Positions 1-5,218 of a stretch of DNA of 5,218 nucleotides are shown here, in pieces. Source of the stretch: Pseudobdellovibrionaceae bacterium (lineage in GTDB: Bacteria; Bdellovibrionota; Bdellovibrionia; Bdellovibrionales; JAMPXM01); assembly GCA_022843085.1 (NCBI GenBank), contig JALHOI010000251.1, forward strand, positions 1 to 5,218, read 5' to 3'. The notes beneath the pieces were generated by a model that was not told the DNA's origin, did no database searches, and saw only the letters and a program-made list of their open reading frames with translations. How positions within the stretch are numbered: position 1 is the first letter of the stretch; the number at the start of each line of letters is the position of its first letter. The position numbers and the translations under genes are program-made.

Positions 1-1
1 T

Positions 2-3000
2 TTTAAGCTGCCGGCCACCTTGCATGCCGGCCTTACACAACATCGAGTGACACTTCGTAACGCGACTGTGCCAGTCATCGTCGAAATCGGAGAGCGGCCA
101 GGCTTCATTCGGGTCTTGGGTGGTGAGGCAGGCCCCTCTCAGACCGTACTTTTCGACGGCCGCGCCCAGAGCATCGCGATCCCGCGTACGAACGGCGCGA
201 ATCAAGAAGCCTCGAAAGCGCTGACCGATGCCGGTTACTATCTCTTCGACGTCGACACGAAATCTCCAAAACATCAGGATTTACTTGTAGTCGTGAGTAA
301 CGCTTCTATCTTTGCCTATCAAGGCGGCGGCGATGCAAATTTTGTCGTGGCACCGATACCGGTTGACCAAAGTGTTGACGTCAAACTCATGCGCGTCAGC
401 CAGCTTTGGATCGACTGGCAAACACCGAATACCGTGGCTTTTTCTTTTGAGTACCGCGTGAACGAGCCGGTGAACGATTGGGAAGGAATCAAACAAGCGG
501 CCTACATTTATCAATTAGAAGTGAACTCTGGACAAAGCGAGCATCGGCAAATTTCTTCCGATTACATTCCCGACATTTTTGTGAAACGTGCGAATGGCAT
601 CATCACAATCAATTATCGCCAACCAGGTGCCAACGTCTATCAGTCGGTGCGGATCGAAGAACCTGCGCCGGTCGCCAAAGAAATCGAGTTCAAGGCGGGA
701 AGCGAGCCGACCCAGCGGGTCTCGACGTCTCGCGCACTTGTGCTAGTGCCCCCAACTGCGCCGCCAGTCTCGATTGCGCCGTCAACTGAACCGCGTGTTG
801 GGCCGGAGTTTAAAGAGTACCTATCGAACTTTTCAAGAAGCTTGAACGAACTCGTTTTGGGTCAGCCCGAGGCTGTCGATCTACTTTTAGACATCGAGAA
901 GGAAAACATTTTAAACAACGAGGCGCGAACAGTTCCTGAAGTGGGAATGTTCATCGGTCTTCCTGGTTCGGGTAAAGACACGTTAGTCGAAGCTTACGTT
1001 CAAACGCGAATGGTTCAAAGCCTTCACGATTTTTCGGGTTCTCTCGACACCCACCTTTACCGGATACCGGTCGTCAAAGACAAAGGTGATGTCTGGGCCG
1101 TCACAGGGTCGGCAACGGGCTACGTAGGTTCAGGAAAGCTGAGCGCGCTGAATCGATTTCTGGTGCTTCATTCTGGGGGGCGTTACGAAATTAAAAAAAC
1201 CGAAGGCAATACGCCCGAGGAATACATCGTCGAAAATCAATCGTGGAAACCGGGGCAAGTTCGCGCCGGGTATTACGCTCCCCAGGACGGCGTCTTATTC
1301 GTCAATGAGTATCACGATTGGTCTCACGAGTTAAAAAACACTTTGTTGAAAGAAGCGTTCGAAAAGGGCTACTTCACCGTCGGAAATCCAGGGCCGGGCG
1401 TAAATCGCATTCAGGTGCCGGTGACGATCCTTATTGCGTCGAACGACGGCATTGGACTTATCACCGCGCGAGATCGTGAAGGTCGTCGAGTCGGTGCTCC
1501 TTTGACCGAAGAGCAAATGCAAGAGCGATGGAAGATTTTTGCTCACGACAAAGTCGCGCTGAAAAAAGAAATCAGTCAAGCAGGCCCTGGCAATGATTCG
1601 GGAGGAACTTCAGAAGAGGTTTTGGATCGAATTCCGAATTCACGTCTTTTGCTACTGCGTCCGCTCACTCATTCAATTATTTTGAAGATTACGAAGATGA
1701 AGCTCGAGCAATTGCGAGCTAACTTTGCCTCTGGTAAATCCAAAGACTTTCCTGCGGCTCATCTCGAGTTTTCTCCAAAGCTTGAGAGATTTCTTGCAGT
1801 CTACGATCAGTTGGCTGAAGAGGGCGCGCGGCCGCTCAACGACAAGGTCAAGTCACTTCTTAAAAAGACCCTTTCAGACGCCGTGTTCTCGGGACGACTC
1901 GAGTACCAGAACGGTGATACTTTGAAGCTCAGCGTCCGTAAGAATGCCGACGGTACTTATAGCCTCATGGTAGGAAAAAAAGCGTTTCTCATCAAAGCCA
2001 CCGAAAAGAGCCGAGATGCGCAGGCGATTTCGGATGCACGTATCGACGAGCTTATTAAGCTCGAAGACGAACTCAACAAGCGAGTCAAAGGTGTTCGGCA
2101 TATCGTCGCACCTCTGGCTCGCGACATTCGGCGTGCAGCAAACACTGAAAAAACCGATCATCCTGATAAAGAGACAAAGCCTGCCGACGTTTACGCATTC
2201 TTCGGAACATCTTCGACTGGGAAGACCGAACTTGCTGTTGCTGTTCACCAGGTTCTTTTCAAAACAGATTCGATGCCTATCGTTATCGACTTCAGCCAAA
2301 TTCAAACCGTCGATGACCTAAAAGAAAAAATATTGGGTTTTCGTGACAGTAAAAACAAATCGGTCGCGTCAGATTTCATGAGCGCCTACGACCGAAGTAA
2401 CGGGCGACTTGTGCTGGTTCTCGATGAAATTTCGAACGCCAACCCGAAAGTTCTTCAAGCGCTTTACGATATTTTGCGCGTCCCTGTGGTTCGCACGTTT
2501 TCAGATTCGAAATCGCGCCCCATGGGTCAGGTTGTTGTTATTATGACCGGCAACGCAGGGGAAGAGTGGTACTCGACCATTCCGCGCACGGTGCCAGAGG
2601 CTGAACAGCACGAGGCGGCGCGCAAGATCTACGACAAGGCGGTCGGTGACGAAGGCTACATTCGCCGATTTCTCATGTCGCGGTTCACCGAAGCTTTCTT
2701 AAATCGAGTCGGAACTCACCGGGTCTTCTTTTTCGGCCCTCACACGGCACGAACGACCCGCGAACTCATACAATTCAAGCTCATCAAGGCGGTGAGGGAG
2801 TTTTCTGAATCTCGCGCCGGTCGTCGCAGCTGGAAAACAAAATTTGCTTCGGCGGAGGACTACCGAAAGACAATTGAGGCGACCGAAGATTATGGCTTCA
2901 AACTTTGGGAGCAAGGCGCTTCGATCACAAATTTCGTCAACCAGTCGCTGATCGGCGCTCTACACGATCGTTTGTTGATCGAAAAAATTCCGAACGGTTC

Positions 3001-4054
3001 AGAGGTCATAATCACAAAGACGGCCGATCGAAAGCTAGCAGACGGCACTAGCGTGGGATTCAATCTTAAGGTTGTTCGCACTGGCCAGTCGTTTGACGTC
3101 GAGGTGCGCGGCAAAGCGACCGTTAGCAAAATGAAAAAGAACGCGAACGAAATTGTATGGACGGCTTTTCATGAAGCTGGTCACGAGATCGTGACTAAAG
3201 TTCTGCTTGGCGATCGGATGGAGTCTCGCGGCCTCAGCATTCTTTCAGGCGTCACGCAAATTGACGGCGAGTGGATCATGTACGAAGGAATTGCCACTCG
3301 CGAACAGATCGAATCGCTCGTTTTGACTCCCGAAGTCGTCATCGCGAAGATGGCAGTCTTGCTGGGCGGCGAGGCAGGCGAACTGCTTTCCACGAAAGGC
3401 GAGCGGCACTCGGCCGGTAAAGCAAACGACATCCAACGTGCGACAGCTTTGGCGAATACGGCCGTACTAAACTGGGGGCTTTCTCAAAAATGGGGGTTGG
3501 TCGCGCCGGGTGTTGAGGGCGTAAGTTCCTTTATCTCTAATCTTTCGAATGCGCGGCGACGGATTTTGGAGAAAGAAGTTATTTCGATGCTCGACCAAGC
3601 GCGCGCGCTGGCGCGATCGGTTTTAATCGCGAACTACGAAACGCTGTTTAATCCGATCGCTTCGCACCTGGCTGAAAAAGGCGAGATCAGCGGCAAAGCT
3701 CTCGAACGATTTTATCAGCAACGAAAATTGCTCGTCCTACATCCCGATCAAACTGATGAAGTTGCGAAAAAGATCGCCGAGTTCGAAGCGAAAATAAAAA
3801 TCGAGAGTCCACCAACCAATCTGCGCGACTTCGAGTTCTATAGCTTTGCAAAGCAGCCGAAGACTGTGGCTGACCCCGAAGCCGTGCGGTCTGTCAAAAG
3901 AGCCAAAGAGTTAGCGGAAGTCGACTTAACGCCCGGTTTTAAGCTTGTCGCAACAAATGAACCGTTACCAGCATCGGCGAAAGTGTCGCGAGCTGCGGCG
4001 CCAGTGAAAATGGCCGTCGCCAACGGAGGAAGCTGCGAACTCTTGTTTTTTTAG
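2..4054 (+). CDS. Tandem Clp-type AAA+ ATPase fused to an FtsH-like M41 zinc peptidase (5'-partial)
   Basis: Predicted ATP-dependent protease; no named family recognised for the whole chain. The frame is open to the left edge. Residues below are counted from the TTG at 20, which has no ribosome binding site and is probably not the start. Residues 1-238 are beta-rich and unassigned; 240-265 is a Pro-rich linker. AAA+ module 1: LGQ 280-282, Walker A GLPGSGKDT 313-321, pore-loop GYVG 367-370, Walker B LFVNE 426-430 (Asn replaces Asp), sensor-1 N475, probable Arg finger R537, sensor-2 GARPL 602-606. Module 2: Walker A GTSSTGKTE 729-737, Walker B LVLDE 799-803, sensor-1 N845, Arg finger in FLNR (R896), sensor-2 position GAS 966-968 (Arg lost). 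These follow the ClpB D2 order. The M41 domain has HEAGH 1051-1055 (zinc ligands H1051 and H1055, catalytic E1052), LLGGEAGE, and NDIQRAT with likely third ligand D1137, then FtsH-like helices to about 1240. The tail holds the sole cysteine (C1339). No transmembrane segment is evident. A Clp D2/M41 fusion is inferred from motifs; substrate and location are unknown. Confidence 0.93.
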   Translation, partial: FKLPATLHAGLTQHRVTLRNATVPVIVEIGERPGFIRVLGGEAGPSQTVLFDGRAQSIAIPRTNGANQEASKALTDAGYYLFDVDTKSPKHQDLLVVVSNASIFAYQGGGDANFVVAPIPVDQSVDVKLMRVSQLWIDWQTPNTVAFSFEYRVNEPVNDWEGIKQAAYIYQLEVNSGQSEHRQISSDYIPDIFVKRANGIITINYRQPGANVYQSVRIEEPAPVAKEIEFKAGSEPTQRVSTSRALVLVPPTAPPVSIAPSTEPRVGPEFKEYLSNFSRSLNELVLGQPEAVDLLLDIEKENILNNEARTVPEVGMFIGLPGSGKDTLVEAYVQTRMVQSLHDFSGSLDTHLYRIPVVKDKGDVWAVTGSATGYVGSGKLSALNRFLVLHSGGRYEIKKTEGNTPEEYIVENQSWKPGQVRAGYYAPQDGVLFVNEYHDWSHELKNTLLKEAFEKGYFTVGNPGPGVNRIQVPVTILIASNDGIGLITARDREGRRVGAPLTEEQMQERWKIFAHDKVALKKEISQAGPGNDSGGTSEEVLDRIPNSRLLLLRPLTHSIILKITKMKLEQLRANFASGKSKDFPAAHLEFSPKLERFLAVYDQLAEEGARPLNDKVKSLLKKTLSDAVFSGRLEYQNGDTLKLSVRKNADGTYSLMVGKKAFLIKATEKSRDAQAISDARIDELIKLEDELNKRVKGVRHIVAPLARDIRRAANTEKTDHPDKETKPADVYAFFGTSSTGKTELAVAVHQVLFKTDSMPIVIDFSQIQTVDDLKEKILGFRDSKNKSVASDFMSAYDRSNGRLVLVLDEISNANPKVLQALYDILRVPVVRTFSDSKSRPMGQVVVIMTGNAGEEWYSTIPRTVPEAEQHEAARKIYDKAVGDEGYIRRFLMSRFTEAFLNRVGTHRVFFFGPHTARTTRELIQFKLIKAVREFSESRAGRRSWKTKFASAEDYRKTIEATEDYGFKLWEQGASITNFVNQSLIGALHDRLLIEKIPNGSEVIITKTADRKLADGTSVGFNLKVVRTGQSFDVEVRGKATVSKMKKNANEIVWTAFHEAGHEIVTKVLLGDRMESRGLSILSGVTQIDGEWIMYEGIATREQIESLVLTPEVVIAKMAVLLGGEAGELLSTKGERHSAGKANDIQRATALANTAVLNWGLSQKWGLVAPGVEGVSSFISNLSNARRRILEKEVISMLDQARALARSVLIANYETLFNPIASHLAEKGEISGKALERFYQQRKLLVLHPDQTDEVAKKIAEFEAKIKIESPPTNLRDFEFYSFAKQPKTVADPEAVRSVKRAKELAEVDLTPGFKLVATNEPLPASAKVSRAAAPVKMAVANGGSCELLFF

Positions 4055-4094
4055 GGTACCTGCTTCCCAATTTTGGGAAGCAGGTACCCTAAAA
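4049..4094. terminator. Long inverted repeat between convergent genes; candidate bidirectional terminator
   Basis: The arms 4049-4068 and 4075-4094 pair perfectly over 20 bp around a 6-base loop (aatttt). The GC-rich core is 16 bp (4053-4068 with 4075-4090) and each arm contains GGTACC. Its position between two convergent 3' ends suggests termination for both genes. Unusually, the outer flank is T-rich on the left and A-rich on the right, so on either strand the hairpin is followed by A residues rather than the U-tract of a canonical intrinsic terminator. On the + strand the next T run is 4100-4104. Both stop codons lie inside the stem. It could instead be a member of a dispersed palindromic repeat family or an mRNA 3'-end stabiliser; the palindrome is certain, the function inferred. 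Confidence 0.6.
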
Positions 4095-5218
4095 GAAGCT
4101 TTTTGGAGTGGCGGGCTTGCGTTCGATCAGGGTAATCGGCGGCGTGACGAGATCGCCGATGCCAGCGTATTTTTCGAGGTCGGCGGCTTCAAGGGTTTTG
4201 CTGACGACGCCCTCGGGCCACGAAAAATCGAGCGATGCCGCGGCCGCTTTCGAAAGTTTTTGCGACTCGACCATGAACTGCCCCCAGATAGGAACGGCGC
4301 CGCTTCCTCCCGTAAGTCCGTGTGACGTGTTGTCATCGTAGCCAACCCAAACGACGGCCGCTTGATTCGGCGAAAAGCCGGCGAACCAAGAGTCTTTCTT
4401 ATCGTTGGTCGTTCCAGTTTTTCCGGCATAAGCGCCGGTCAGACCTAGCGCGCGCGCGCCGCGACCCGAGCCGTGATCGATAACATTTTTTAGCATCCCG
4501 ACAACTAGGCTTGTCGTTTCGGGGTCAACGGCTGCTTCAGCGGTTGGGCGAAACGCAAAGATCTCGCGCCCTCCAAGATCCTCAACTCGGTAAAGAGTTG
4601 AGAGCGGCACACGAGACCCGAGACGCGCGAGTGACGTGTAGGCCGTTAGAACTTCGACAGGTGCAAGTTCGAAGGCTCCTAGCGCAAGCGATGGAACATT
4701 GTTTAATTTCGATGTGATACCCAGGCGGCGCGCGACATCAATGACTTTCGGAACACCGACCTCTTGAGCCACCCGAGCCGTCGACGCATTCAGCGATTCG
4801 ACGAGCGCAAACCAGAGCGGAACTTCGCCCCGGAATTTTCCATCATAATTTTTTGGCGACCAGGTTTGGCCCTCATACTTAATCGTGTAAGCCGAGTCAT
4901 CAATTGTTGATTCGGTTGTTAGAAGTTCGCCGTCTCGAGACGCGCCTTCAAGCGCTGCGAGGTAGACAAACGGTTTCATGACCGAGCCAACCTGCCTGCG
5001 ACTTTCGATCGCGCGATTATATTGCGTAGCTGTATAGCTTCTCCCGCCGACGATCGCCGTGATGAACCCGGACGAAGGGTCGCTTGCGACCAGCAGAGCC
5101 TCGAGGTTTTTTCCAGTCGCTTTGATTTTTTTGATGGTGGCGTTCGTGGTCTCAAGCCGTTCAAGACCCTGCCGAACTGATTTTTGCGCGGCATCTTGGG
5201 CTCGCAAATCGAGAGTCG
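4089..5218 (-). CDS. mrcB: Class A penicillin-binding protein, PBP1B-like, transpeptidase part (5'-partial)
   Basis: C-terminal part of a bifunctional murein synthase that polymerises and cross-links peptidoglycan in the periplasm, anchored in the inner membrane. Residues are counted from the TTG at 5207-5205, which is not the real start: the frame stays open to the edge and reads TLDLRAQ, the class A PBP segment joining the glycosyltransferase and transpeptidase domains. All three penicillin-binding motifs are intact: SVMK at 75-78 (nucleophile S75), SLN at 138-140 and KTGT at 263-266. Family text around them agrees with PBP1B: WSPKNYD (116-122), LALGAFELAPVEV (174-186), a GSGRGA segment (246-251), then WFAGFSP and WVGYDDN after KTG. 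About 40 residues follow the fold and the protein ends in Phe-Phe at a stop inside the shared palindrome. The GT51 domain and membrane helix must lie outside the window. The mrcB symbol rests on this resemblance; a PBP1A or PbpC-type label is less likely but possible. It converges on the AAA+/M41 gene with 34 bp between stops. Confidence 0.92.
   Translation of the reverse strand, partial: TLDLRAQDAAQKSVRQGLERLETTNATIKKIKATGKNLEALLVASDPSSGFITAIVGGRSYTATQYNRAIESRRQVGSVMKPFVYLAALEGASRDGELLTTESTIDDSAYTIKYEGQTWSPKNYDGKFRGEVPLWFALVESLNASTARVAQEVGVPKVIDVARRLGITSKLNNVPSLALGAFELAPVEVLTAYTSLARLGSRVPLSTLYRVEDLGGREIFAFRPTAEAAVDPETTSLVVGMLKNVIDHGSGRGARALGLTGAYAGKTGTTNDKKDSWFAGFSPNQAAVVWVGYDDNTSHGLTGGSGAVPIWGQFMVESQKLSKAAAASLDFSWPEGVVSKTLEAADLEKYAGIGDLVTPPITLIERKPATPKSFF

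Noticed and set aside
20..22. TTG as the start codon of the AAA+/M41 gene
   Set aside because: The frame is open and coding-like back to base 2, there is no purine-rich ribosome binding site before it, and the gene almost certainly begins outside the window.
1874..2305. 143-codon open frame on the - strand inside the AAA+ gene
   Set aside because: It lies wholly antisense to well-conserved AAA+ coding sequence, shows no recognisable domain, and is best explained as a shadow frame; the other short frames within both genes are the same.
3598..3609. AGCGCGCGCGCT palindrome, and a similar alternating GC run at 4448-4459
   Set aside because: Both encode Ala-Arg-Ala in conserved frames (the M41 helices and the PBP) and are explained by codon choice; no sign of a regulatory role.
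860..3745. Calling the large protein FtsH or ClpB outright
   Set aside because: It lacks FtsH membrane helices in the visible part and its AAA+ text is Clp D2-like. It also lacks a recognisable Clp N-domain and the ClpB coiled-coil M domain, and it carries an M41 peptidase, so neither name fits.
4034..4054. CaaX prenylation or a MYXO-CTERM-like sorting signal at the C-terminus
   Set aside because: The Cys is six residues from the end rather than four, and there is no transmembrane helix followed by a basic cluster.
4127..4429. 100-codon - strand frame overlapping the PBP gene
   Set aside because: It is an Arg/Pro/Ser-rich translation of the PBP gene in another frame, while the PBP frame carries the KTGT motif.
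5205..5207. TTG as the start codon of the PBP gene
   Set aside because: The frame continues upstream as TLDL, part of the conserved class A PBP segment before the transpeptidase domain, so this is an internal Leu codon.

Overview
The window holds two long protein genes that converge on a 34-bp gap. Both run off the window edge, so neither has its true 5' end here. Dense coding, roughly balanced GC and a Gram-negative PBP1B-type murein synthase suggest a proteobacterium-like Gram-negative. A predatory or environmental Bdellovibrionota member is my best guess from the protein style, but no marker in the window proves it.

Left to middle (2-4054, + strand): a giant protein of at least 1344 residues with an unusual architecture. 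In order it has an unassigned beta-rich N-terminal region, a Pro-rich linker, two AAA+ modules of the ClpA/ClpB D2 type, an FtsH-type M41 zinc-peptidase domain (HEAGH plus a downstream Asp ligand), and a probably disordered tail carrying the protein's only cysteine. It looks like a self-contained ATP-dependent protease that couples Clp-style unfoldase modules to an FtsH-style peptidase. No FtsH membrane anchor is visible in the part present.

Junction (4049-4094): a long perfect inverted repeat spans the gap and contains both stop codons, placed as mirror images. It is the obvious candidate for a shared bidirectional terminator, but neither strand has a U-tract directly after the hairpin.

Right (4089-5218, - strand): the C-terminal transpeptidase part of a class A penicillin-binding protein, closest in motif spacing and wording to PBP1B (MrcB). 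Its membrane anchor and glycosyltransferase domain lie beyond the right edge.

The two genes are convergent, so they are not an operon, and nothing shows that they work together. I see no RNA gene, mobile element, CRISPR array or promoter in the window. Promoters of both genes must lie outside it.
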